Below, in pieces: positions 1-12,129 of a DNA stretch of 64,000 nt (its first letter is position 1; each line of letters opens with the position of its first letter). This DNA is from Sorghum bicolor (Eukaryota > Streptophyta > Magnoliopsida > Poales > Poaceae), in contig NC_012871.2 in assembly GCF_000003195.3 (NCBI RefSeq), positions 59,449,802 through 59,513,801 on the forward strand, given 5' to 3'. Under the pieces are notes generated by a model. That model ran no database searches, was not told where the DNA came from, and was given only the letters and a program-made list of their open reading frames with translations. The position numbers and the translations under genes are program-made.

Positions 1-1300
1 CCTCGAACAGACTGTGCATTATGGCGCTTCAGGTCAATTCCATTGGCGCATCCAGTCGGCACTTAACCACGCAGGCGATTGATTAGTGTCTATTGACAAT
101 CGGGTGGCTAAGGTTCAAATGCAGACACATGGTGGCCATCGATGTAGCAAGGCGTGAGCGACCGGACACTGGGGTTGTGTACGATCATCCCGACCGGTGT
201 GTCCAATCAGTGCGTAGAGAGCCCCTTCATGACCCTAACGTCTCTATTCGTTTGGGGGCTCTATAAACACATGGTGGTCGTCTCTTAGATGTCTTGCTTG
301 GCACTTTGACATACTTGACGTCCTTATGAGCCTAAACAAACACTCCCACTCATCTTCATCATTGATTCATCATCATGGTGAGATTAAAAGTGATTCTAAG
401 TGCATTTGCTTGAGCGATTGTATCTAGTGACACTTGAGGATCATTTGAGCTACAAAATTCTTGTTACTCTTGGTGGTTGCCACCATAGACAGCTTGAGTA
501 GTGGAGGAGTTGTGGAAAGAGTGATTGTTTTTTGTCACCTCCAAGTGATTGTGAGGGGTTCCCGTGCCTTTCCCGACAGAGCACCAAAGGCAACTCTAGT
601 GGATTACACGTGTCATTGAGCTACCTCACTTGTGGGTAGGTTCTTGTGGTGTTCAATTATATAGATGAGGTTCGTGCAACACCTCTTAGCTACCGAACCA
701 CCAAGTGTTGGTCCACACAATAAGGACTAGCGTGCTGGCAAGCACATGAACCTTGGAAGAAAAAACTTGTATCTCTTACAATTTTTTGTATTCTTCTGGC
801 CATTGGATCGTTTACTTATTGATTGGTTCACTTGCTCAACATGGTGGTATATCGATCACTCCTCTCCTTTACTTACCACAAACTAGGGTAGCTTGCTTTC
901 TTGTGTAGACACTTTAGGTAGCTCACTAGTGTAAGTAGTGACTTAGCAAGTGTGTGCCTAGTGATCATAATAACTAGAATTGCTATGATAGGTGGCTTGC
1001 AACCCCTTGGTAGAGCTTGCCTTGCATTGTATGCTTATGGTGTCTGTAAGGGCCATCCTATGGTGATCTTCGAATGCTTTGGTTCCTATCAAAACTCTAT
1101 TAGTTTTGTGAAGGTCGTCTTCCTTTTCTAGGAGTCAGACGGCCCATAGTGTTGGCGACGTACTCCGTCATGGTACGGGTTTTCAAGTTGTCTGTGTCCA
1201 CTCGGGTCTAAGGGTGCTAACCATCTTGAGTGTGGGTGTAGGTGTTCTCCTCACTTGGTCTACCATAGCTGTCAAGCTTGGTATTCAATTCATACTACCT
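1..1300. repeat. LTR-like repeat remnant (copia SIRE/Opie-like?)
   Basis: No open frame of note. The text has the flavour of a grass long-LTR remnant, with a TATA-like 'ctctataaaca' near 259-269 and short G/T-rich phrases about 'ggcttgcaacccc' around 990-1010 that resemble SIRE/Opie-type LTRs. No TG...CA ends or target-site duplication could be fixed, so family and boundaries are uncertain. Confidence 0.35.
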
Positions 1301-2311
1301 TGTTTTCAAACATCTTGCTCACATAAAGTGATTAGCCAGTTTCAAGACATACAAAGTGAAATGAAACTTGGATGAAGCACTCACTCTCGAAGCAAAATTT
1401 CATTATATAGTTTCATAGGCATTTAATTTTATGACTCATAGAGAATTGGTATCTTGCCAAGAAACTCATTTCTTTCTCTTCTTAAATACATTTCCATGCC
1501 ATCAAAAATGTCTGTGTAGAAACATATTTAATGTAATGAAACTCGTATGAAACTTCTACTCAGACTAGCCTTATAAATCAAAGTAAGCTGTGTGACTTTC
1601 CTTTTTAGGAAACATTTATTTCCTCAACTTTCCATTTTTAAAAAGCTACCAAGTTATAATTTTTATGCATAACATTTTGAGAGAACAAAACTTATCAAAA
1701 CTTTCTCAATATAGTTTTTAGCATCATTTTGTATAGACAACTTATGATGAAAACTTGACTTCATGACCTTTGCAACAACTTTTGTTCATATGAATATTAG
1801 TGGGCATCTTCATTATAGCAATTTCTCAACACAACTTTTCTAGCAACTTTTATATATTAATTTTATACGAATGGTATAATTTATTCTTGATAAACGTTTT
1901 AGCCTAAAAATTTGTTCAAATTACATGAAGACATGAAGAAGCAAAGGAAAAGAAGAAAAAAAAGAGATGAAAGTAACAATTTCTCGATACAACTTTTCCT
2001 AGCGCAATTTCTTCTGTATACAAACTTTAAACCTGAAAAATCATTCAAATTACATAGAAGAAACATGGGTAGGTTCATTTGAAAAAAATGAAAAAGCTAG
2101 GGAAAAAAATCAGATAACTGCATCACGCCTGCTGGGACCACGCGCCTGTTGGGACCACGAACGAAGAATTTGGATTTGCAGTTCCACACGCGCCGCCGTG
2201 AGCCCGTGACGGCGATGCCGCGAGTGGCTGACTTACCGGTCCCACTTCTTGTTCTCGTGATCTCTCTTATCTAAAAGACCGCGGGTGGCTGACCACAACC
2301 GCTCGCCGGCA
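1301..2311. other. AT-rich intergenic region and RBR gene 5' flank
   Basis: No gene is recognised. Positions 1301-2100 are AT-rich with no clear repeat structure. From about 2130 the composition turns GC-rich towards the start codon at 2312, as is usual for a grass gene 5' end. I see no convincing TATA box. Confidence 0.4.
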
Positions 2312-4578
2312 ATGGAGGCCTCCGCCGCCGGCGCCGCGGACCCGTTCTTCCCGATCTACATCTCCTCGGACGAGGAAGACGGGCACCCCTACTTCACCGA
2401 GTCGTACAGCCCCGAGGAGGTCCAGATTCAGGAGGCCATTTTCCTCTCCCTTGATACCTCTCGCGCCCAGACGGCCAGCGCCGGCTCCGCATCCTCCTCC
2501 TCTCACCCCGCCGGTGCCTCCTCCACCCCTGAGGCCGATACCACCGACGCCCCTAAGGAAACTCCTCTGGATCGCAAAGGAAAGCGCAAGCTTCAACCAG
2601 AAGGTACTTGTCACTCTCGAATCGAACATTGAATTCTCGTTACCTAGATGCTTACAATTCACTTGGATCTCGCCTAATTTTTCTGATCCGACGCAATGTG
2701 GGAGGAAGACGACCGGAGCGACTCCAAAACGAAGCGGTCCAAGCGCAACCGCTTCAACTGCGCCATCTGCTTCGAGAGGGTTCAGGCTGCGGAGAAGTTT
2801 GTTGTGAGTCACTGCGCTCACGCGTTCTGCAACAGCTGCGTCGGAAGGTATGTCGCCGGCAAGGTCACCGAGAACGTAGCCGTGATCGGGTGCCCTGACC
2901 CCGCGTGTGAGATGGGGATTATTGAGATGGATCTGTGCCGGGATATCATCCCGCCCGAACTATTTGACCGGTGGAATGTCGTGCTGTGCGAGGAGCTACT
3001 GGGTGATGATAAGTTTTACTGTCCGTTCAAGGATTGCTCGGCACTGTTACTCAATGACGGCTCGGTGAAGATCAGGGAAACAGAGTGCCCCCACTGTCAC
3101 AGGCTGTTCTGTGCTCGCTGCCGTGTGCCATGGCATACTGGGATCAAGTGCAAGGAATTTAAGAAGCTTGGGGATGACGAGAAGGGGGAGAATGATTTGA
3201 TGCTTAAGAAGCTTGCTGACAAGGAGAAATGGAAGAGGTGCCCCAAGTGCAGGATGTATGTTTCGCGAAAATCTGGTTGCTTACTAATAAGTTGCAGGTA
3301 ATTTTCTATCTAATCATGTCTTTCCTCCAATTCGTATTCTTCTCTAAGACTGCAGTCATGTATAGAAATAGGACAAAAATGCTGAGTATGGGGTGGAGTG
3401 GGCTGTGGTGGTAGGGGGGCTGTACAAAGTTGGCAAAGGTTGTTCGTATGTTTATGGACAGGAGATGAAAAAGCCTAATTGATGTTCATGATAAGGGAGG
3501 AGTGAAAGGAACAATAATTCTTATGGAATACAATCTCCCCTTCACTCTAGAAGTCTAGACATGTCAAATTTGTCTTTTCCGTTACTTTTACCATATACAT
3601 ATAAAATTTTGTTGGTGATGACATAAGTATTAGCTGATGATCAGTACTTGAGAAGGACATCATATTGTATTGCCACTGATTGCTTCAGCATTTAGTGGCA
3701 TCAATGGTAAAGCTACCAGCTGATTTGATTGCTGACCCTTTCCACAAACAGCATATCTCGCCTTTACTTTCGGTACCTATTCTCAATTGGAACTGTTGAA
3801 GATCCTTTCACGATTTTATGTATATGCTTTATATTAACCATCACTTTCAGTCTCAATGAATGACATGGGAGAATGATTAAAACTGTCTTTTTTTTCTTTA
3901 TGTAAATAGGTAAACAGTCATGTACTTGTATGCTGAAAATGAGGGAAGAAATGATGTTATAATAGGAAATATATAATTATAGTTTGTACATTTTGCAGCA
4001 AGAATAGCCAAGGTATATTTATTAGTATGTACCAAAGGGAATATTTAACAGGTTCCCATTTTTTGTGTTTAAAGCAAAAATCTCCATGTCCATCTCCTTT
4101 TGGGCTGTGAACAAATTCCTTAAGTGAAACTAGGTTTATTTCTCATGGAAACTAGTTTCTAAGAGCTAGTAGTTTGCCATGCAGTGAGGACCTGGGTTGG
4201 GTAAATGTAATATTCTATCAAGTTCTAGCATGGATTTTTGTTGTTCTGCATGATTTTATTTATCTTTTTGGTTACTTCTGAATTCTGATTCGTGCTTGTG
4301 CTTTTAGTTGTGTCTAGTAGATTTTGTGACTGTCAAAGTTGTCCCAGCAATTTTAATAATCAATTTTACTGGTTCTATAAGCGCAAAAGTATATATTAAA
4401 TTTTGGTTGTTCATATTCATCTGATCTCTTTCAGTCAAAAAAATATTCATCTGATCTCCATCACCTGACTAACAGAATTTTTTTGTTCTGTTTTTGAAGG
4501 TGCAAACAGTACTTCTGTTACCATTGTGCTGCACCAATGGATAGGAAAACTCACTATTGTGAGAATTGCAAGCACTAG
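2312..4578 (+). CDS. RBR (RING-IBR-RING2) E3 ubiquitin ligase
   Basis: Exons 2312-2603, 2709-3297 and 4500-4578 give 319 residues with agreeing phases (1, then 2) and GT-AG introns. Residues 1-97 are acidic and Ser/Ala-rich. A basic 'KTKRSKRNR' stretch precedes RING1, which starts at Cys115 (CAIC) and continues through 'SHCAHAFCNSC'. The IBR follows around 'FYCPFKDC' and 'CPHCHRLFCARC'. RING2 begins 'CPKC' and is completed only by exon 3 (CKQYFCYHC). By family knowledge RBR ligases accept ubiquitin on a RING2 cysteine before transfer to substrate; from the 'SGCLLISC' context that is probably Cys288. The acceptor at 2708/2709 was chosen for phase and is the least certain boundary. The ATG at 2312 is the first in frame within the GC-rich leader. 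Substrate and partners are unknown. The gene looks intact. Confidence 0.88.
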
Positions 4579-6121
4579 AGAAGTAGATAAAGGGATAATA
4601 AGTAGATAAAGGTCTTACTTAACGATGCAGGCTTTGTGCGCAGTTGTAGGTGATATCTAAGTAGAATTTCATCCCCTTGTAGTGGAAGTAAGTTCCACCT
4701 TCCTGCCTTCATGATCTTTTTCAGCTGAAGTTCCTTAAAGCATCCTGCATCATCAACTCCCTCTGTTTCCAAAAGTTTTAAGATAACTTAAGTGAATATT
4801 CAAATGACGCATGTACCTATGGATTAGACTCAGTTAAGGAGTTTCTCCTTAACAAACTTAGCCAAATCTGAGCATCGGGCACCATATAGACTACCTTATA
4901 TTTCAGTACAAATTTTGGAAGTTATAATGCACTATATTCCAGAACAAAGAGAGTATTTTGATTAATTTGCTGGTGCTTTTAGGTATATGATATATGGCTT
5001 TTCTAATTCTATAGTTAGATTCAATTCTGTATAAAACAGAAAAGCAAGAAAAACATTTTAACTGTGATTACGTGATGTGAATCATATCTTTGTTAGATTG
5101 ATTTCAGTCAACTAGATATTATGACAGCTTTTGTCAATTTTGAACATGTTAGCAGTCCTGAGGTGATATGGACTTCGTAACTTAACAGAGCTCTTCTCGC
5201 TTGTCTGTCCTGATTTTCCTTTTGTTCTTAGGCCATTTGGGTTTATGATTATCACGCAATAGCATGATTTAATGCATAAAGCTGATCATTATTGAACTTG
5301 GATTGTTAAGTGTGTACACTTAGCATCATTTACGTTCATTCCTCTTGCTGGTACTACACAAATTTAGCTTGGATTCTATGTCACTGTGTTTCATTTGACT
5401 TGAAATGTGCCCAGTGGGCAGTGGCTATCGTCCATGGTAATTGAGATCTCATGATATAGTCCATGGTTAAACAGCAGGGAGGTGAAAAAAAAAGACCAAG
5501 ATGTGCATGCCTGTTTTCTCTCCAGTTTGTACTTTGTAGTAACGAAATGTCCATGTGACTCATGGAACCTGCTTGTGGTTTCCCATCTGTTCATTCATTC
5601 ACTGTCGTTTTGCATTATGTTAAATCCTTGAAGTGCGCTTCCTACAGACCATTAGAAAGAAATAAGCCAGTGTGCAAACTTCGGTTCCAGTTCTAGTTAA
5701 TCGGCAAAGAGCGAACTTTGAACAAAACGGTACATCGGATTGCTCTCCTGTTGAGACTGAAATCACTCGTACATTTTTGCTTCTATGTACGATGAATCAA
5801 ACGTTGAAATACAGCACAGCAACCACCGTGCACTCTCTTATTAGGAGCTCGGCAGTTTTGTTCATTTGAGCAAATCAATCAGCCAAGTTAAATGTGTTAT
5901 TGTTGCTTTACTTGGAAGCACTGTAGATTCCTTTTATTCATGAATTGCTGTGAGGTTCTTGCTTTGCAGAATAGCCCTAAAACCTCTAGCATAGTCTGCT
6001 ATCGGTTAATTGGTTGCTCCAGTGTTCACCTCATCCACTGTACGTGTGTACCCTCCTGAATGGCTCAATCCCACCAGTGCTTTACTTGAAAGCATTGAGC
6101 CATTGAAGAAGAACGGACTTA
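4579..6121. other. 3' flank of RBR gene, no further gene seen
   Basis: This should contain the 3' UTR of the RBR gene and then intergenic DNA. Apart from the MITE at 4757-4953 nothing is recognised. The short open frames here carry no known domain. Confidence 0.4.
4757..4953. mobile_element. Stowaway-like MITE (degenerate)
   Basis: The left end 'ctccctctgtttcc' and the reverse complement of the right end (ctctctttgttctgg) form imperfect terminal inverted repeats about 197 bp apart. A TA follows the right end, but the left TA is lost. It lies 180 bp after the RBR stop codon and may be part of the transcript's 3' UTR. Confidence 0.5.
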
Positions 6122-6663
6122 AGACTTGTTTAGTTTATCCTAAAATTCAAAAAAATTTCAAAATTTCTTGTCATATCAGATGATCATTGGCACATGCATG
6201 GAACATTAAATATAAATAAAAAATAACTAATTGTGTAATTTGTTTGTAATTTGTGAGACGAATCTTTTGAACCTAGTTAGTCTATGGTTGGACAATAATT
6301 ATTAAATACAAACAAAAGTGCTATAGTATCAAAATCCAGGGATGAAAATAGTACGGATATTTTTCGACCATATTTAAGACCGAATTCGTTTATAGGAGTT
6401 TAGATCTGTCCATATCCGAGTTTGAATATTCAACGTCCGATACCGTATGTATTCGAATATTCGAATACTTAAATCGTATATTTATGATGTTGACACATCC
6501 AATCGTATCTTCTCCGACACGGTTGATATTATTCATATTTTAATCCGAATCTGACTAGAAATATGAAAACAAATATGAATATATGATATCGGTGATATCC
6601 GTCCATATCCGATCCATTTTCATCTCTATCAAAATCCAAAATCTTTTTGATCTAAACCAGGCC
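6122..6663. mobile_element. PIF/Harbinger-like MITE ('ttgtttagtt' family), split by a nested MITE
   Basis: The left terminus 'agacttgtttagttt' pairs with the right terminus 'tctaaaccaggcc', and both sides are flanked by TTA (6119-6121 and 6664-6666). The interior phrases 'gcatggaacattaaatat' and 'gtgagacgaatctttt' recur, inverted, in the MITE at 37930-38180, so both belong to one family. A second MITE sits at 6339-6626. The superfamily assignment rests on the 3-bp TTA duplication and is an inference. Confidence 0.65.
6339..6626. mobile_element. Nested 288-bp MITE ('gatgaaaat' termini) with 12-bp direct-repeat flanks
   Basis: Terminal inverted repeats are 'gggatgaaaat' on the left and 'attttcatctc' on the right. 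The flanks 6327-6338 and 6627-6638 are an identical 12-mer (tatcaaaatcca), exactly 300 bp apart. The element inserted into the 3' part of the surrounding MITE. The duplication is longer than the 8 bp usual for hAT and the 9-10 bp usual for Mutator-like elements, so the superfamily is unsettled. Confidence 0.7.
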
Positions 6664-6950
6664 TTAGTAAGTACTCGCTTTGTCCCAAAATAATTATCAT
6701 TTGCGCTTTCCAAGAAATAACTTTAATTAAATATATATTAAAATATTAATATTTATCTTACATAATTAGTATCATTAGAAAGATCTTTGAATTCAATTTT
6801 TTAATAAATTTATTTGGAAACACAAATATTGTACGTATTTTTTATAAATCGAGTTAAATTTATGACATAAAAATCTAAAATAACAGTTATAGTTTAATAA
6901 ATTTATTTGGAAACACAAATATTGTACATAATTTTCTAAGAAATTTTTGC
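6664..6950. repeat. AT-rich MITE remnant with a 35-bp direct repeat
   Basis: A Stowaway-like opening 'tactcgctttgtccc' (near 6671) is followed by AT-rich sequence. Positions 6800-6834 and 6893-6927 are near-identical 35-mers (tttaataaatttatttgg...). No matching right terminus was found. Confidence 0.4.
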
Positions 6951-7140
6951 ACTTGATCGGCACCGGCTAATAGTACCCATCCGATTGTTGGAATCTGGTG
7001 AACCGTGCTGTTTCTGGATTGCTTCCTATAAAACCATCCGATTCTTGGGTCCATTGTCTCTATGCACCAAATCAGCAACTCATTCAATTATGCATTTTTT
7101 TTTCATCTGCCACAGATCGCAGCAAGCTTCGCTTACCTAC

Positions 7141-7560
7141 ATGAGTTCATGCATCATCCATTTAATCTCTACAGTTTTATTGGTTGCATTGACTTCTTCG
7201 TCTTCTGCTCTGAAGCTGGCCGCCGCCTGCATACTGCTCTTGTGCGTAGCATCAGACCTGACGCGGGCAGCCATGGCATCGTCGTCGTCGCCTGGCCTCA
7301 CCAAGACCAGGGGAGCGCTGCCCGTGCGTTGGTGCGGGCCGCCTTGTTTGTTTGGAATGACTGACAGATTCGGCTGATAAAGTAAGTGAACAAAGCAGCC
7401 AGGGGCAGCGCGGCGGCAATGTGGGCGACATCTGCTCGCAGGCGTGCCAGGCCGCCTGATCGTGTGCGCAGTTACGTGCATGCTCGTCAAGGAGCCCATC
7501 ACCTGCTTCGCCAACTGCACCGTGTCCAGCTCGCTTCTGCAAGCCCGCGAGCCTGTATAA
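7141..7560 (+). pseudogene. Frameshifted paralogue of the eight-cysteine secreted peptide
   Basis: From the ATG at 7141 the frame gives a signal-peptide-like segment whose 'LKLAAACILLLCVASDL' matches 'LKIATVCMLLLCVGSDL' of the intact gene at 17379. The middle, about 7300-7410, no longer aligns and carries stops. The cysteine domain reappears as 'GDICSQACQ' at about 7425, then needs a one-base frame change to continue with 'TCFANCTV', ending at the TAA at 7558-7560. The eighth cysteine of the paralogue is absent. The leader also matches: 'cagcaagcttc..ttacctac' occurs upstream of both copies. An intron instead of decay in the middle cannot be fully excluded, but the intact copy has none and the frameshift in the cysteine domain remains. 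Confidence 0.7.
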
Positions 7561-8010
7561 TGTGCCTATATGCGTTTTGTTGTTCCACGTCTCCAATATG
7601 CAACAATGGCTACTTATATACTCCCTCCATTCTAAATTATCGCTTTTGTTACACATCTAAATGAATATAGTAAAAATTATCTAGAAAAATCACAATGACT
7701 TGCAATTTGGAATAGGTGAAGACCGTTTATATATGCTGCCAGGCGCAGCTATGTGGTTATTCACATCGTCCATCATCTTCGTTTTTCTAAACGTGGAATC
7801 TACTATCTGTCAATATCTGGCTCAACCCCCTCCCCCATAGAGCAGCAAAGAGGAGGGCACCATGGAGTTGGATAGAATCAGGAGCAAGAAAAGAACTCAG
7901 AAGAACCTGGAGGATACAAAAGAGCATTCTCAACTCACAGTTTTTTTTTGAGCAACTCGACTCACATAGCTGGCCAACCACGCCTGCTAAAGCTATTCTG
8001 GGCCTTTAAC
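7561..8010. other. Intergenic, with a small Stowaway-like fragment
   Basis: Around 7618-7716 a 'tactccctccattctaaatt' start and a roughly inverted 'caatttggaata' end suggest a ~100-bp Stowaway-like MITE. The remainder to 8010 holds nothing I recognise. Confidence 0.35.
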
Positions 8011-8470
8011 CATTACTGCACAAATCTCATACCGCTGGTTTGAAATTAAACCCCATTCACCATTGGTTTTCATCATTATTTTTGAAGTGGTTCAAAATTG
8101 GCGGTGATATAACACTCTATCGTTGTTGGTCTGGCATATGATACGTCAATGATAAGCTATTTATCACCGCCGATCTAACATTTAATCGGACGATGATGAA
8201 CACTTTATCAACGCCGGCTCGGTGCATGATCTGATGGTGATAAGCAATTCATCACCACCAATGTGGCATTTGATTTGGCAGTGACAATCACTACCAGTTT
8301 GTCGTCACCCAACGGTGATGAAGAGCTCATCAACATTGATGCAGCATTTGATTCGATGGTGATGTCATCTCCACTAGATCAAACGTTGCACCGATGGTGA
8401 TGAGCTCTTCATCACTACTGATTTACCCTAGCACCAACATTTGATCTAGGATCGACAATGATAATACATT
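8011..8470 (+). mobile_element. CACTA-type left terminus with subterminal repeats
   Basis: Positions from 8011 (cattactgcacaaat) align with the reverse complement of the CACTA end at 31972 (cactactacacaaac), followed in both by 'tttgaaa' and 'cattca/catca ccattgg' phrases. Downstream are repeated 'ggtgatga' and 'catcaccg' motifs in both orientations, typical of CACTA subterminal regions. The first CAC is mutated to CAT. No transposase of this family is visible next to it. Confidence 0.55.
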
Positions 8471-10526
8471 TTTATAATATTAAATTAAATGTAATGTAAT
8501 AACAAATAGCATCAATAATGTAATCATATACGAAGCCAAAACCTGCACATTGCATCAAAATATATACACTAAGTTCAAGTTATGAGTCCATACATCAAAT
8601 CCATCCACAAGTTCATACATATGGTATATAAGTTTGAGAAGAACAATCCAAGATAACATAGATATATATACATGACATATGATTACCAGTTCTTCAAGTC
8701 TAATCTGAGCTGCCCCTTGATTAGATAACATTCTCTCGATTCGGATTCATAGTTTGGTCTTAAAACATCAATATCTCAGTGTGAGTCAACTTTGAAGTAC
8801 AGCTCTACTTCCTGCAACACAAAGTGAAAGAAGCAAAAAAAATGAACATAGTTAAGACATGTATTGCAATATACTCAAATTAGCTAGTGAAAGGATCAAA
8901 ATGCCTAGAGCGATGAATAGGCGAAATCTGAAATTCATAAACTTTTGCAGCGGATTAAATTACGGGTATCGGAACTTCTAGCCCCAAGCATAATTTATAG
9001 ACTTGTCCACCGGTGAGTACTGAATTTTTGGATCTCAGAGAGTAGTGAACTAACTAACTTATGAATTGAAATGCTCAAATACTAAATCAAGTTCTATACA
9101 TATGTAGAGTAGTACTAAGTGAGTTCACACCTTATGCTTGCTCCACCACGTACACACAATATGTATCGGGACACCACAACAAATAATGCAATCACAAGTC
9201 ACACGCACATGAAGACACAACATTTATCCTAAGGTTCGATCACACCACAAAGTTGTGTCTACTCCCCTGTTGTGAGGCGATCACAAAGGTTCTTAGAGTC
9301 TCTTTCAGTTGCCCTCTTTCCCAAGTGACTACAAAGATGACACCGGGATTTCCACTAGAACAAATGGGTAATACAAACTTCCCGGTACTCCTAAAAAACA
9401 CAAATTGAGGGTGTCACATGGCAACACCTAGGCGACTAGGGTTCCAAGAACCCAAGGATAATAGAACAAAAACCAAATCACTGATGGGTGCTACAAGTGT
9501 TCGTGGGACCGATCTTACTCCCAAAGTTGAATCCAATGAAGCGCTCGCTCCGATCTCACTCATGAAGATAGGGATCTAAGCAAGAGTCAGAGGGAGTGTG
9601 GCAGAGCAAGAGAGAGCAAGAACGCTTTGTCTCAAAGTTGTTGGAGAGTTGAATGTGCAGGAGAGAGAAGGGAAAGGGTGCTAGTGAACCAAATCACTTT
9701 GCTAGCCCTCCTAACCGTTGGCAGGGGGCAATCCACACCAAAAATTACAGGGTGGAGTGCAGGGAGGCCAGTGTGCATGGTCAATCAACAGTCAAACCCT
9801 AGAAGATGGTTTACTGGGGAAGACCGGAATTTCCGGTGAGGGACACGAAAATTTTGGTTGGGCACCGAGAAGCAACAGAAAGACCTCAGCTAGAAAAAGG
9901 AGGGGCCGAGACTGATAAAAGCAGGAGTGGCATTTTCGGTGGCGTGAAAAATGTAAATTTTGACTTAGCTCAAAAGTGGAAGCCTGCAGAGGCAGAGTTT
10001 AAGCAATGTAGAGTTTTGTGAAGTGTCTAGATTTTAGATCTTTTGAGCACATAGGACCTCCGGTAAGTGATAAAGTTTTGATTCCTCTTTATAGTATGGC
10101 GTCCTGTACTCAAGTGATAGATGACATTGAGATCTACATCTTGCCCTAGTATATATATAACAAAGGATGGTTAAAAGCATGAGTACAAAGATACACACAA
10201 CAAGAACCATATAGCAATCAACAATCATGATGAGGTGGCTTCACAACATTTTTTAAAAATCCTAAAAGGTTATCTAGATAATAACATTAGAAATAAAACT
10301 GTAAAGCATACCCTTTTTTGCAAGAAGTAATTAAACCGTACCGTTTGTGATTACATAACACAAGTTTCAAACATCAGCTTATCTACTAGTTAAAAGTTAT
10401 ATAGGGCACGTAAGACGTGGGTTCATTTGAGCTTGCTATATAGTCCATCAGGACCATATGATTGTAGGAGCTATATACCTTGAGTTGCTGAAGTATAGAA
10501 GGAAGCCACCGCACTTGAGATTTGAG
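8471..10526. repeat. TE-derived, probable degenerate LTR from ~8888
   Basis: At 8888 the sequence 'tgaaaggatcaaaatgcc' followed by 'gatgaataggc' resembles the start of the TGAAAGG-type LTRs found at 23828 and 24710. Further on, 'gaccggaatttccggt' near 9823 recalls the CCGGA-rich core of those LTRs. The right end could not be fixed; similarity fades by about 10250. There is no coding region here. Confidence 0.4.
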
Positions 10527-10556
10527 AATAGAGCTACAACCACCGGTACAAGACAG

Positions 10557-10793
10557 GCCTTTAGTCCCGGTCGAAAACCACTTATATTTCCGGGTGGCGA
10601 GCCGGGACTAAGGGATCGGGACTAAAAGTCCCACCTTTAGTCCCGGCTCCCAGACCCGGAACTAAATGGGGACCTTTAGTCCCGGTTGGTAACACCAACC
10701 GGGACTACAGGGTGCACCAGGCAGTGACGTGGCGTCACCCCTGGCCACCCCTTTTAGTCCCGGTTGCTATTACCAACCGGGACTAAAGGTTTT
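10557..10793. repeat. CACTA subterminal palindromic repeats (left side)
   Basis: At least five 'tttagtcccgg' or inverse 'ccgggactaaa' units occur, two arranged as near-perfect hairpins: 'cccggttggtaacaccaaccggg' at about 10680-10703, and a second with loop 'ctatta' at 10757-10785. In the En/Spm family such repeats bind the TNPA-type protein; binding here is inferred from the family. Confidence 0.75.
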
Positions 10794-11110
10794 TTTTGTT
10801 TTTGTTTTTTTTCTTTTTCCTTTTCATTTCTTTATTGATTTTGGTTTTCAATTGTATATGTTCTCCAATTTAATCGTATACGCCGCAATTATCCGTATAC
10901 GTTGCACCTATACGAGAGCGTCATTATTATTGCACACAAATAAAGTATGAAACTACATATATATTATCCGTATATAATATATATCTATATATATTATATA
11001 GCTATACACATACGTGCATACACATTACATTTACAATAATAATATTATGTACAAGTAATAATCAAGTGTGCTGCCACCGGTTAATGATTACATAATGTTT
11101 GTCCGCCCAC

Positions 11111-12076
11111 TCAAAGCTCATACAAGTGTTCGTCCTTGTTTGGAATGGGCTTGAAGCCCTGCGGGTATAAGTGGAACTCGCCGTCTTCCGGAATGACATG
11201 ATCGTTGATAAATCCGGCGATTGTCTCTTGGACTCCAAGGAGTAATGTGTACTCGAACACTTTATCTTTCATATTCCACTCCTTCCATTTGCATTAGTTA
11301 GAAAAGATATTAATATACATAAAATCTATTTAGTTTCAACAAATAAATAAGATATGAATTTACTGTATACACATGCATGTTACTTACTTTTAGAACACTT
11401 TGAGCAGGTTTAAATAGGGTGCACCGCATAAATTCACAAACATAGTATCCACATAGATTCGTTCCAAACGGCTGCGTGGGCACCCAAGAGAGTAGAACAG
11501 GAGGAGGAAGTGACACATTCAGATCCGTACGATATTTTTGTTGTAGCCAAGCCCAAGCCCTGCCCAATAAGACGCTCGTTGATTAGGTATAGCTAGCATA
11601 ATAAAGTAAAGGAGCACGCATCGATATTTAAAGTATGATATATACTTACCTCTGGATCATGTCTATTATGTCTTGATAGAGTGCCAGGTCTTTTTTCATT
11701 GAGTCCCACACATGTATTCTTTGTTCCGTGATCTTAATCTCAATGAGTATCCAATGATCTCTGCATTTGTTTAGAGTCAACTTATATATGTATATCTTAA
11801 TGCCGGATTAACTAAGACATGATATAACACAACACTTACCCCATATTGTAAGGGAAGAGTATCTTCTCCGTATGCCTTTGGTTATAAAAGAACCTCCGGA
11901 GGTTCTTCTCCATTTCCTTAGGCTTCAGATTCAATGGATCTTTAGTTTTAGTGTCCTTGTACACGATATATGGATCGATGAAACCAATTCGATTGTCTTT
12001 TTTCAATCTTTGTTCTCTCATCATGTGTCTGCACATCGTGAGCGTAGTTATTACGAATACATATATATGCTATAAT
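11111..12076 (-). pseudogene. Ulp1-like C48 cysteine peptidase domain of the CACTA element
   Basis: Four minus-strand blocks separated by GT-AG-like introns can be read. The first (about 12040-11840) has 'GFIDPYIVYKD' and ends 'EKILFPYN'. The second (about 11757-11650) has 'HWILIEI' and 'HVWDSMKKD'. The third (about 11567-11390) has 'PTQPFGTNLCGYYVCEF'. The last ends at the TGA at 11111-11113. His (HWIL), Asp (VWDS), Gln (TQP) and Cys (LCGYY) occupy the positions expected of the Ulp1/SENP catalytic set. By family knowledge such domains ride on many grass CACTA and MULE elements; their role in transposition is not established. The N-terminal link to the transposase upstream is unclear and the whole gene is probably non-functional. 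Confidence 0.6.
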
Positions 12077-12129
12077 GGGATTAATGATTGAAAGAAAGAA
12101 TCACTTACAGACAGTAGCAGCTCATGAGA

